From: Tetrahymena elliotti 4EA
Lineage: Eukaryota > Ciliophora > Oligohymenophorea > Hymenostomatida > Tetrahymenidae
Assembly (NCBI GenBank): GCA_000231825.2
Contig: JH720349.1
Coordinates: forward strand, 482,469-546,468
Direction of reading: 5' to 3'
DNA: 64,000 bases
The notes beneath the pieces are model-generated. The model saw nothing but the letters and a program-made list of their open reading frames with translations. It was not told where the DNA came from and searched no databases. Below are positions 39,545 through 51,700 of the stretch, one piece after another. The position numbers and the translations under genes were made by a program. The stretch's first letter is position 1, and each line of letters opens with the position of its first letter.

Positions 39545-39912
39545 TTAGATCTAATTTAATGAAATTTTCTGTTGAATTGTATTAGTTTTCCACATTTCAA
39601 TTTGGAAAAACATACTTTTAAAATTAAAAAATGTATTATTTTCTATCAAATAGTCAAATATTTGTTGTCTCTATTATATTCTATATCATTAGTATATATA
39701 GAAAAAAGGGGGGTCTGGCCCAAATCATAAAAGCAATATAAAAACACAAGAAAATATCAAATAAGGTAATTATAATTTAAAAAAATTTTGTGGGGCTTTA
39801 GTGCTAATAGATGAGGATTTACAGAACATATTGCATGGTTTGTGATATAAATATTTAATAAAATTTTTTTAAATAGAAACATATTTTTCAGAAAAAAAAT
39901 TTCATTTGCCAT

Positions 39913-41679
39913 TCATTATTAGCCATAAGTTTTTTGAAGGCAATCTAATAGACGCATGTTAATTATTTTAGCAGATTAATCATAATTAGTAAATCCTTTT
40001 TCAGATTCTTAAAGAAAACCTTCTAGTTACGTTTAAAAATACTGTTCATCATAATCTATCTTATCAATCAATTCTATATGGGAGTAATTTTTTTCATTCA
40101 TTAAAATATGACTTGACCCAATTTAACGTATTTAAGTTTATGTAGTTTTAACTGACAAAGGTAATATTTTATTAGAAATATCATCATTGACATTTCTTTA
40201 AAGTAAGAATGGGATCTAATCTGTTACACTACTTCCACAACATTTAATTGCTGCATATTACTATGGAGTTAAGATAAGAGCTAATGCCTTTTTAATACTC
40301 ATGAGTTCTGCCTACAATTAAAATACATCTTGTGATTAAGAAGCCTAAAAAAATAAGGCCTCATACAAATCTTTACCAGACATTTTCTTTTTGGTATAGT
40401 CTTCTTTTTATTCACCAACAAAGGATCTAAAGGCTCTCTCAAAAAATGAAACTTTATATTTTTTGGTCAATTCGTTATTTAAATTTTCTTCATTCAATTC
40501 CTTGAGTTATTTGACAATTTTATCTTTTGTTATTTTTAATTCTTCCATACTATTTTCTTTAAAAGAATTCTCACCTTAATTTGCTATTTAATTTTTCTCT
40601 CTCAGAATTTAGAAGGCTGTTTATTTGTAGTATTCCTTCAATTTTAAGTCTATGAAAAATTAATAAATATCAGTCTTTGAAATTATTGCACCTAAAATGC
40701 CAAATAATAGAAGTACATTAAAAATACTTGCAAACTAAGCCAATATTTCAGGATACTAAGCATATTGGACAGTTTATATATTTTAGGTGGAGCTTAGAGA
40801 AATAAAAAATCTAGCAATTGTGCTTGAATTTTAAGTAGAAGTATTTGATCTGGCTTTATATGAATCACTCGTAGTAGCATCTGATAAATGAAAATATTTA
40901 GTCTAGCTTTGTAAAAGGAATCCATTTTTTATTGTTGTTTAAGAAGTTTAGAGATTCACTTTTGATGTTGTTATGAGTGTAGAATCTAAATCCCAAAAAA
41001 TATCTCCTACTTTTGTTTCAAGATTACTTTATTCTTAGTTGAATTATTCTTACTTCATTTATAAATTAAACGATACATTGTCAGCAAAAACATATTTCTC
41101 AAAAATATTTGATGATAAGCAAGTAGAAATATCAGTGCTGCAAACAGCTTCTATCTCTATGTATATTTTTGAGTCTGATCTAACCTTAGGGAAAACTTAA
41201 AGTTGGGCAGACTCTTTTGATAAACTTGAAAAATCTAAGCATTAAGCATTTTGATCTACTTCTTCATTTTTAGTAATGTTAGAGCAAAAATCTACTGGAA
41301 TATGAATTTCACTCAACATTTCTCCATTTATATCGCTCTGTTAAAGGTATGCCTTGTATTAAATGAGCTATTATCCTAATTATTGTTATGTTTTCATGAA
41401 ACATTGATCGCTATCTACATTCCTTAAATCGAACCATAGTAAATCTGATTTCAAAGGTAAATTAAAATTATTCGTTATTTTTTTTAATTAAGACGAAATT
41501 TTTGGCTACACTTTTCCGGCAATAAACATATAATTTAGATATCCAAAGTAAAGTAGAGATAAAATCAAGATTGATATGGTGAGTAAGCCTCCAAAAGCAG
41601 TCTTCATTTTATCATTGCCAGTACCCATTTCAAATGTGAATGGTGAGCCAAATAAATCTAGTTTTTTAAAAGCTTTCAT
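39913..41679 (-). CDS. Two-TM protein, paralogue B of a local family
   Basis: One exon, 588 codons plus TGA. I start at 41679 (MKAFKKLDLFGSPFTFEMG) because paralogue C begins at the same place; an in-frame ATG at 41715 would add 12 residues. Membrane segment 1 is at about 35-55 and segment 2 at about 385-405 (core FNVLLLFGILGAII). The middle region has conserved Cys (PVDFCSNITKN, QCLDFSSLSK, EAVCSTDIS). The tail has KYKVSFFERAFRSFVGEQ and QYAAIKCCGSS, followed by DYDEQYF and a Lys/Tyr-rich end. It is very close to paralogue C, especially over the C-terminal half. Function unknown. Confidence 0.87.
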
Positions 41680-43170
41680 TGAAATTACAAATAATAGAGT
41701 TAAATATTTTATCAAAAAATTATTTATTATTTTTTTAATGGAAATATTAAATAAATAATTTAGATGCTGAATAGAGAGAGCATTTATATAAACAATTTAG
41801 ATATTGAATAAAGTCTTTAAATTCTAATTTACAACTTAACTTGAAAAAAAAAGAGCTGAATTCTTTTATAATTTGAAATAATATTTAGACTTATTGTTTG
41901 CTATTTTAAAATTAAAAAAAGAAGTATTAAATGGCGTTTGATCATAAAATAGAATTATGAAATTTATTTTTAAAAGTTAATTACCATCAAAATAAATTTA
42001 CAATATTTAATCATTAAGAAAGAATAAATTTATTTTCCTTTTTTCATTTGTTTGTTTGAAAAAATAAAATTTATTGAAATATGCTATTTTTATTTGCTGC
42101 AAACGCAAAATTTTTTCCTTCCAAACGTATTGTTTTTACGTTTAAGATACAAATACTTTTCAAATTTATTGGATAGTAAAATTTTTTATTATTCTTGGAT
42201 TCCAAACAAATTGTTTGCCAATTTTAAAATAAGCTGACATTATTGTTTTAAATTATGTTTAACCATATTAGAGGATTTCAAAGTATTTATAAAAAATATA
42301 TTTACTTGAAGATTTATATGTATGCTAATTACTAACTTATCATTAATTTTATAAAAAAACTAATAAATGCAAAAGTATGCAAGAAAAACTGTAAGAAACT
42401 TAAGTTACTCAAATAATCAAAAAAAAAATATAAAATATGTTAATTTTGTAAAAAAGAAGATTTTTTTATAATTATTATTAGTAAATTTAGAAGAGTTATT
42501 AGAAATTAAATAAAATAGGAATATGTTCAAACAAATATGTAAACATTTTATGTTATGTAGTCAATCATGTGCTTTTCCTAATGAATTCTATATCATGGTA
42601 TTTAGTTTTTCTAAAACAAAGAATTTAAATATATATTCAATAAAATCTTTTAAGTTTTAGCAAGTATTTCTTTTTTGTAGTATTTATTTTAAAGTGATAA
42701 AAAATTTAAGAAATAGGAATGTCTTTAAACAAAGTTGTAAAATTTTGAATTACCTAATTAACCATAGCAAAATGGGGAAGTTTGAATAGTATTTATTTTA
42801 AGATACAAAAATAATAAGAATGATCAAATGTAATAGAGAAATAAAAAAAAATTTAATAAAGAGGAATTCATTCGAGGAAAGTTGGAAAATTTTAAATTCC
42901 TTAATTCATCATAATGAGAAGTCTACAAAGCAAATTTTTCCCATAAATTTTAATTTAAGATACAAAAATACTAATAATGATAATCAAATGTAATAGAGTG
43001 AAACAAAATTTTATAAATAGAAACGCATTCAAGATATATTGTAAATTTCTAAGTTCTAAATTAATCCAAAAAGAAATCAAAAAGTAAATTCGAATAATAA
43101 TAGAACTTTGGAATATTAACAATTTAATGATTTTAATTTAAGAAATAAATACGCTCTCAAACAAATATCA
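41680..43170. repeat. Spacer with about four degenerate 150-200-bp units
   Basis: Units can be followed from AGGAATATGTTCAAAC (42512), AGGAATGTCTTTAAAC (42715), AGGAATTCATTCGAGG (42862) and AGAAACGCATTCAAG (43019). The last two also share AAGATACAAAAATA and CAAATGTAATAGAG upstream. No gene found. It lies between paralogues B and C. Confidence 0.6.
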
Positions 43171-44931
43171 TCATTACCCATATGTTTTTTATAAGCAATC
43201 CAATACACGAAAATTCATTTTTTTTGCAGACTCGTCATAATTACTAAAGTCTTTTTCAGATTCTTAGAGAAAACCTTCTAGTTATGTTTAGAAATACTAT
43301 TCATCATAATCTATTTTATCTATTAGTTCGATATGAGAGTAATTCTTTTCGTTCATAAAATAAATGTTTGATCCAATTTCACCCATTTAGTTTTATGAGT
43401 TTTTATCAGTTTAAGGTAAAACTTTGTTGCTTGTGTCATTATCAATATTTCTTTGGAGTAAGAAAGGTATTTAATCTGATATACTACTTCCACAACATTT
43501 AATTGCTGCATATTACTATGGAGTTAAGATTAGCGCTAATGTCTTTTTAATACTCATGAGTTCTGACTACAATTAAAACACATCTTGAGATTAAGAAGCT
43601 TAAAAAAATAAGGCTTCATACAAATCTTTATCACTTCTTTTCTTTTTGGTATAATCTTCTTTCTATTCACCTACAAAGGATCTAAAGGCTCTCTCAAACA
43701 ATGAAACTTTATATTTTTTGGTCAATTCTTTGTTTAAATTTTATGAGTTCAATTCCTTGATTTATTTAACAATTTTATCTTTTGTTATTTTTGATTCTTA
43801 CATACTGTTTTCTTTACAGGAATTTTCACTTAAATTTTAAATTTCATTTTTTTCTCTCAGAATTTAGTAAGCTGTTTTTTTGTAATATTCCTTCAGCTTA
43901 AAGTCTATGAAAAATTAATAAATATCAGTCTTGGCAATTATTGCACCTAAAATTCCAAACAACAGAAGAACATTAAAAACACTTGCAAATTAAGCTAATA
44001 TTTCAGGATACTAAGCAAATTGGATGGTTTGTACATTTTAGGACTCGCTTAGAGAAATAAAAAATCTAGCTATATTGCTTTACTTTGAAGTAGAAGTATT
44101 TTCTCTAGCTTTGTATGAATCAACTGTAGAAGAATCTGATAAATGTAAATATTAAGTTTAGTTTTACAAAATGAATCCTTTTGTAATTGTAGTTTAGGAT
44201 GATTAAACACTAACTTTTGATGTTGTTATTAATGTAGAATCCAAATCCCACAAAACATCTGCCACTTTAGTTTCAAATCTATCTTATTCGGCATTAAACT
44301 ATTCTTCCTTAATCGACATCTGAAAAGATATACTATCTCCAAAAACATATTCTTCATAAATATCAGCTGACAAGCATGCAAAAATATCAGTAGTGCAAGC
44401 AGCATTAACCTCTATATATATTTTGGTATCAGAACCTTTTGGGAAAAGTTAAAGCTATGCTTATTGTTTTGATAAACCTGAAAAATCTAAACATTACGCA
44501 GTTTAATCTACCACTTCATTCTTAGTTATTTTTGAGCAAAAAGTAACAGGTATAGGAATATTGCTCATCTTAACTCCATTTGCATCACTTTATTAGAGGT
44601 AAGCTTTGTATGAAATAAGTTATTATGTTAACGATTACTATGTAATCATTAGATTTTCTTCCGTATCTACGTTTCTTATATCAAACCATACTAAATCCGA
44701 ATATAGAGGTAAACTAAAATTCTAAGTGATCTTTTTTTATTAAGAAGAAGTTTTTGGCTGCAATCTTCCTGAAATGAACATATAATTTAGATATCCAAAA
44801 TATAATAGAGACGCACACATAATTGTTATTGTGAGAAAGCCACCAAATGTAGTTTTCATTCTATCATTACCAGTACCCATTTCAAATGTAAATGGTGAAC
44901 CAAACAGATCGATTTTTTTTAGAATTTACAT
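43171..44931 (-). CDS. Two-TM protein, paralogue C of a local family
   Basis: One exon, 586 codons plus TGA, starting MQILKKIDLFGSPFTFEMG. Same plan as paralogue B: membrane segment 1 (LTITIMCASLLYFGYL region), a Cys-containing region of about 330 residues (PVTFCSKITKN, QCLDFSGLSK, NAACTTDIFACL), membrane segment 2 (FNVLLLFGILGAIIA), and a tail with KYKVSLFERAFRSFVGEQ and QYAAIKCCGSSISDQ. The stop follows KTYGQ, as in B (KTYGQQ) and A. DNA similarity to B stays high over the 3' third even at silent positions, suggesting recent duplication or gene conversion. Function unknown. Confidence 0.87.
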
Positions 44932-45742
44932 TCTTCTTCCAAATAGTCCTATGATTTTTTTACAATAATATTCTTAAGTATTGTTTATTTATTTTGAATT
45001 TAATTAATTCCCATCTGAATTTATATTAGGAGTGATGATAAACAATCAGTGGTTTTTGCTTGATACTTAAATGAGTTAAGACATCTCATAAAGTAAAAAT
45101 TTTAATAAAGATATGATGTAAATGATAAAATTTTTATTAATTTGCTAAAATAAAAAAAAATGATTTCAATTTAAATTTAATTCATTCATCAATTAAAAAA
45201 AACATTCCAAAAACACAAAAAAAATATTTTAATAAAATATAATAATTATGAAAAATGAAGAAAATGAAAAATATGAAATTTATTGAGTTAAAAAATGTAA
45301 ACAAAACAATATCAAACTTAAAAGGAATAATTAAATGCATTTGGTGGATTTTCCATTAAATTATTTATGATTAAATTAAATATTCTTAAAATTGAATGCA
45401 AAAGACATTTATTAGATTGATTGCAATCCAAAATCAAAATAAAAAATAAAGTTATAATAAAGTACTATCTATCTAAATTATTTTCTTATTTCTTATGAAT
45501 ATGACCACTGAAGTAGATGGAATAACAGCAAGCAAGTAATTATGCTAAATAATTTAATTAGTCTGCAAGAAAATAAAGTTGTTTGTTTATTTACTTGCTT
45601 GTTTATTTTTTAATTTGCAATACACTAAAAGAGAAGATTGGTTATGCAAATTAACAAAATAAAATCAAAAACAATTTATTGATTAACAAACAATTTTTGA
45701 ATTCTTAAGAATTAATATATTGAAATCTCACACTCAAAGGTC
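44932..45742. other. Divergent intergenic region
   Basis: AT-rich DNA between paralogue C (-) and the guanylyl cyclase gene (+). No gene or clear repeat seen. Confidence 0.5.
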
Positions 45743-48700
45743 ATGAATGGGAATGCTTAAATTAGAAAGCCTAGTTCTGTTATTATAAGTACTAGTACAA
45801 ATTCGAAGCCAACAGACCAAAAGTATTTAATAAAGAAATTATTTCAAACCAAAGCAAACAGTGAAAAGTATCAAAGAGAAGTAATTTGCTGATTTTTCCA
45901 TAGATTTTTTATAACATTTTCAATTATTCTACTTTGCAGTTCTTGCCTTAAAAAAATGCAAAGGATATCAATTTTTAACAAATGGAAAATTAATTAAACC
46001 CTTTTTAAATGAGTTAGATTGAACTTTTGAATGGCGAAACAGTTTCAGTGAATGGATTTCAGAAAGGAGCATAGCTTAAAAATAAATTATCATTTAATTT
46101 TATTAATGTAGAACATTTAGTTTTTTAACAATAATTAATCATCTTAGATTAACAAAAAGTAACTCAAATAGCAAGTAGATTTATCATTTTTATTAAAAAT
46201 AGTATAAAAACTTCTTCATAGCAATTACAAGAAACTACTTTGAGAGATTTGGAAATATATTGATGTTTTTATTTTATATAATATTTATTGTTTCTCCCTA
46301 TTACTCAATTGAGTCATCTTATGTCTCTCTCGAATAGTAAAATTATTATTTCTATAATACAAAATTTAACTTATCTTAGGAGCAAAAATGAAAAGCAATC
46401 TAACATTTATTTTAAAACATTTAAAAATAGCTAGGAATACAATTATTTCTTTTTAGTAAGCATCGTTTTGAGCTTTTTAGGTTAATTAGTTATGGAAGCC
46501 TACTTTGATTAAAGAAGATGGAGATTCTCTCAATATCTCAACAACCAAGAAGTTTAGATTTTAAAAAGATTTGATGATTAGAACAGCTTCGAGTAAGATG
46601 CTAAACAAAATTCCCATATCTCTATTTATAAAACAATAAAAGCGAAAGATGTAGAAGTAAGATTGATTTTGATATCTAGCAATTTATTGATTTATTTTCT
46701 TTAATAAAGATAGGAGACATATTATTTATCAGAAAAAATGAAATTTTAGCAGCAGATGTTATTCTACTTGAAATGAGTGACAGTAGCTGCTGTTTGAATT
46801 CTTCCTTTAATGAGGGCTTAACTACTCAAAAAAAGGCTATTCCTCCATCTATCACTTATAGTAAAGTTTTTTATCTTACCATTCAATCTAACATAATTTA
46901 CACACAAAAGTTTCTAAGTCTTCAAAAATAAAGGGATTACATTTCGATTACAAAAAAATACTTAATGGAATTATTGAATATGTATCAGCTGATGTTAGGG
47001 ATAAAACTAAATTTGAAGGTTTTATGAAACTATCTAAAGATCCATAGGGCATTACTATAACCAGCTAGAATATTGGATATAGAGGATCTGTCCTTGAATA
47101 TGCTGACTGGGCTTTAGGTATAGTAATCTACTGTGGTCATGATTGCTACTATTACAAGAAACACAAGGAAAAAAGATTAAAAAAACCAAGTTTCTTTTCT
47201 AAAAAAAGTGGGAAACTTTTTGCAATTTCAATATTTTTCTACTTATTTGCTGCATTTGTTAGTGTTATAAATTATTTTACAAATTCTTGCTATCCAGATT
47301 TACCCAAATATAACAGTGAAGGTAAAGAATTCAGGAACAAGTCTACAGGCAGAATTGGTATGAGCTTTATGTATGATTACATAATGTTCCTGCCTTAATT
47401 TTATTACTTTATTAATGACATAAAAACTCTGATCTTTGCGATTTTATAAAACAGATACTATGAAAAAAATAAAAGTAGATTTTAATTATAAAAAAATATG
47501 ATATTTTAACATTAAAAATTAAATAAATAAATTAGCTTAAAAAGAAGAAAATGAAGAAAAGCAAGAAATAGATAAACAAGTTAAAGAAATTAAAGAAGAG
47601 GATGAAGAGTCTGTATCAAATAAATAATCTGAAAAAAGTCAAATATAAAAAAATGTTGATTGTATTATTAAAGAGATTGCTGAGTCTAGCTACGATAAAC
47701 CAATTCAGCCAACAAATAATATACCTGTAATAGAGAAAATCCCTTCATTAAAGAATATCAAAATTGATAAAAGCTTTCTAAATGCTAACCCAAAAAATTC
47801 TCCCTAAAAACCATATATTTATTCTATTAACTCATCTAAACCCTTAGCTGATCTCACTTTAACTACTCATTGCTTTTTAGATAAAACAGGGACTCTCACA
47901 TAAGGAAGATCATTTATGGTACATAAACTGTATTTAGAAGATTGCTCTTACTATATTAGTGAAAATTATATAGACCCTTTATTTAAATCTGTTAATAATC
48001 CACAATAACCTCCAAGCAATAAAAACATTTAAGCAGATAATAGACTCTAAAGCGAAAATGGTAAATAAATATATAAATTTTTCTCACTTTACAAAAAATT
48101 TATTTTTTGATTAATTTTATCAATAAACAAATAATTTAGACAGACAAATAGAAAACCTTCTTGGATTTAAGATTTTACCACCATAAAAAGTTGAAGCTTA
48201 ACCAAGCTTATTTATAAATAATTAGAATCATTCTCACAGAAACTCTATATTAAATACTAATGGCACATAATTTACAGCAATGTACTCTGAAAACTAGAAC
48301 GATATTGTAGGGGAAGAAGGAACCTTTCTAAGATAAAAGCTCCCTGTTTATCGTCAAAGTAAGAAAAAATGTGAATTAGAGAGTGGCTCTTATGATATGT
48401 AGTAACTACCAAGTCAAAGAAATGTTCTTTTAAAATCTCCTTCCAAATAAAGAAGTTCTCTCTAAATTGATACAAAAAACATAATAGCTAGAGAGTAGTT
48501 TAATTTTATTTTTCATGAAGAAGAATGTCAAAATGAAATAAATAATCCCCTAAATCATCTTGCTGTGAAAAAGAGTTCCTAATAATCAATAAAATCTTCA
48601 AACATTATAAAAAGTTAGGCTCATATTCAAGCTAATTCTTAAACTGACATTAAGTAAAGCTACAGAAAAGCGAGAAAAATATCTTTTGCTCAAAATCTCC

Positions 48701-51700
48701 CATTAACATTAGACATCAAAACAAATTCAGAGTAGAATATAGCTGAAAATAATAATACAGAAATATAGAAAAGTGCTAAAAATCATGATATCTAATTGGA
48801 TTTTTTTGAATAAACATCAAACTAAAATAATTCATTTTAACTGATCTCTTCTCCACAGAGTAAGCCAACCCCGTAAAATTATTAATTATTTTTCAAAAAA
48901 TTGATTAAAATTTAAAATTATAGAATTACAGACGTTAGTAGAGATTTTTTTAATCCTTTTAAAAATTACTAATAAAATTAATAATATGATGCTATTTCAG
49001 AAACAAGCTACACTAGCAATAAACTAAAACCAAATAATTCACTACAATCTCCTCATACCTCAAGCAATTCATGTAAATTTTATTTATTTTTAATACAGAC
49101 TTGAATATTTTAAATCTATTAAATAATAGTATTAAATCGATTCAGAAAGGTTACTATTGAAATACTTTAACAGTCTTCAATTAATACTGAGAGAAGTGAT
49201 TACTTCATGAATAGCAAATTAGGAGGCATACTCAATTCTAATGATTCAATATCTCCTTTAAGAAAAATTAATAAGCGCTATGCAGTAGATAGTGTGATAC
49301 CTCAAAAAGATGAACAAAGACTTTATGAAGAAATTAGGTCTGATCATGTTAAATTTATACCTTAAAGAGAAGCAATTATTGCCTTTACTATTTGTCATGT
49401 TTCTAAATCAGTTCTACATGATGAAATTTCTTAATTAGTTACAGATCATTAGTCAATATATGATGAATTATTTATAGAGTTCTCTAAAAGATTTGATTGC
49501 AAATTGAAGTGCATAGCTAAAGGTAGTAATCATTTAGAATATATTTTCAAACTCAATAAGGAAACTCACCTCTACTAGGTTGTTGTGCCTCCTGTTTATA
49601 ATTAAAGAGGAACAAGATTATCTATTTTAGTGAGGATATTCAATCATTACTACTTATACACAAGGTACTTTTAAATTAATTCATTAATTTACAATAATAT
49701 TTTATTGAAAAATTAGGGAGGAACTAGTGAATGTCCCATTTTATTTAAAGTCTATTAGAAACCTAAAAGAAAGAATGGAAAAACATTTGAAATTTATGAT
49801 AGAAAACGGATAAGTAGGAGTACTTTTCTGTAAAAAGCAGTTAACAGAATAATAAGCTAATTCAATTATAGAAAAATATATCAATGTAGAAAAAGGTTTG
49901 AATTTTTTAGAAAAAGAAAAATAAATTGAAGCTTTATATAGAGATTAACTTTCCAATATGGATATGATTTCACTGGTTTCTCTTAAAGAAAATCTTAACC
50001 CAAACGCTAAGAGTCTAGTAGAAAATCTAAGGTAGGCTAACATAAATACTTGGTTATTAACTGGAGATGATTATTAAAGAGCCCTAGCTACTTCATATGA
50101 AACAGGTATGCTCTAAAAATTTTCTAAAAATGACATTTTCCACTTTTAATCTGAAACTGAAGAAGATACAATTAATTTGATGAAGCAAAACCTAAAAACA
50201 ATCAGAGAGCTTTTAGATTCTGATAGAACTGATTAAAAGGCTACCTCAATCAGCAGAAAGTATCAAAACAGTAAATTTATTTCATTAAATTCTCCTTAAA
50301 CTTAAAAAATCTTTTATTCTTAACGAAATTTAATTTAAATTTTTACAATTCTTTGTTAATAAATTTTTTTGGTTAGGTTTTTTGTCAAAGAATTTTTTTA
50401 TTTTTCTCTAAAAATACTTTTTCAAATTTTTCATTTCTTTCTTTTATTCTTTTATTCTTTGTTGAGAAGTTTAAATGGATTTTTTGACTAGGTTTCCTTA
50501 CAAAGATTTCTTTTATTTTCTCTCAAAGTTCCTTTTCAAAATTTGATTTTTTTTGAATAAAACTTAATTAAAATGATTTTTTAATATGAATTAAGCCACA
50601 TTATAAAGAGTTTATAACAAAATGTTGAACTTCCAGCAACATTAATAGAATTTAAAGATATCAAACTTGTCTCAATCTAAAGGAGTGAATAATTCAAAAA
50701 ATCCAAATGCAGTTTCTGTTTGTGTTATTGTTAATGGCTAATGCTTGGAAAAAATATTAAACAATCAATACTTGAAAGATCATTTTTCTTTCATTTGTTT
50801 CTTTTGTGAGAGCTTGATTGGATATTCTTTAAAGCCGAGCCAAAAAGCTGAATTAGTCTCATTAGTTAAGAACGTTAAAAGAGGTAATTTATTAATTCTT
50901 AAATAATTTTAATAATATTAAATAAAATTAGATTCTACCTTTACTCTTGCTATTGGAGATGGGTTAAATGATTTGTAAATGATGTAAAGAGCAGATTTTT
51001 CCATTCAATATTAGAATTAGAATTTAAAGTCTGTTTAATTTGAACATGGCTTAGCATAAGTGACTGTCTCTTAGCTTGGAGCAATTAGTAAATTAATATT
51101 TTCTTAGAGTAGACATGAAGCCGAATTATTTGAAGAAACGTTATACTTTACATTCTATAGGTCATTTTTTATTTTTTTCATAATGTTCTTTTGGAATTTC
51201 ATGAGCTGCTCTTATGGTGACATCGTTCTAACATTTCTTGATCTAATTTTAATCCACTTTGTCAGCTTATTCTTTTAATCAGTCTTATACTACATAAGAA
51301 AATATTAAAAGCTTTATGAAAATAAATATGACAGCTTTACAGTTATTTAGCAGTATTTTCATAATAAATATTTTTTCTCTGATGTTTTTAAGAAATTCTT
51401 ACTGTAAGTAATACCTTAGTCATTAATAGATGCATTTATTCTTTTCTTTTTGACTTACTAAATGAAAAACACTCCAATGTAACTAAATGGAATATAAATA
51501 GAAAAAGAATAACTCATTCTTATGACTGTGATCGTCTTCTTCTTTTTAGTGCATATTAAAGTCATGATTATACTTAACCAATGTCGTAGAACTTTTGTTG
51601 CTAATCTGGCTATCCCATCTGTAATATTTTTGGTATATATTGGTGTATACTATGAAGAACAAGAAAAATCATTTTATCTGAGCCATCTTACTATTTTACT

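Noticed and set aside
41506..41715. In-frame ATG at 41715 as the start of paralogue B
   Set aside because: Paralogues A and C begin at the equivalent of 41679, and the added residues are not shared. Kept only as an alternative.
46118..46180. Exact splice borders of the second intron of the cyclase gene
   Set aside because: Donor at AAT|GTAG is likely, but more than one acceptor keeps the frame, so I did not fix this junction.
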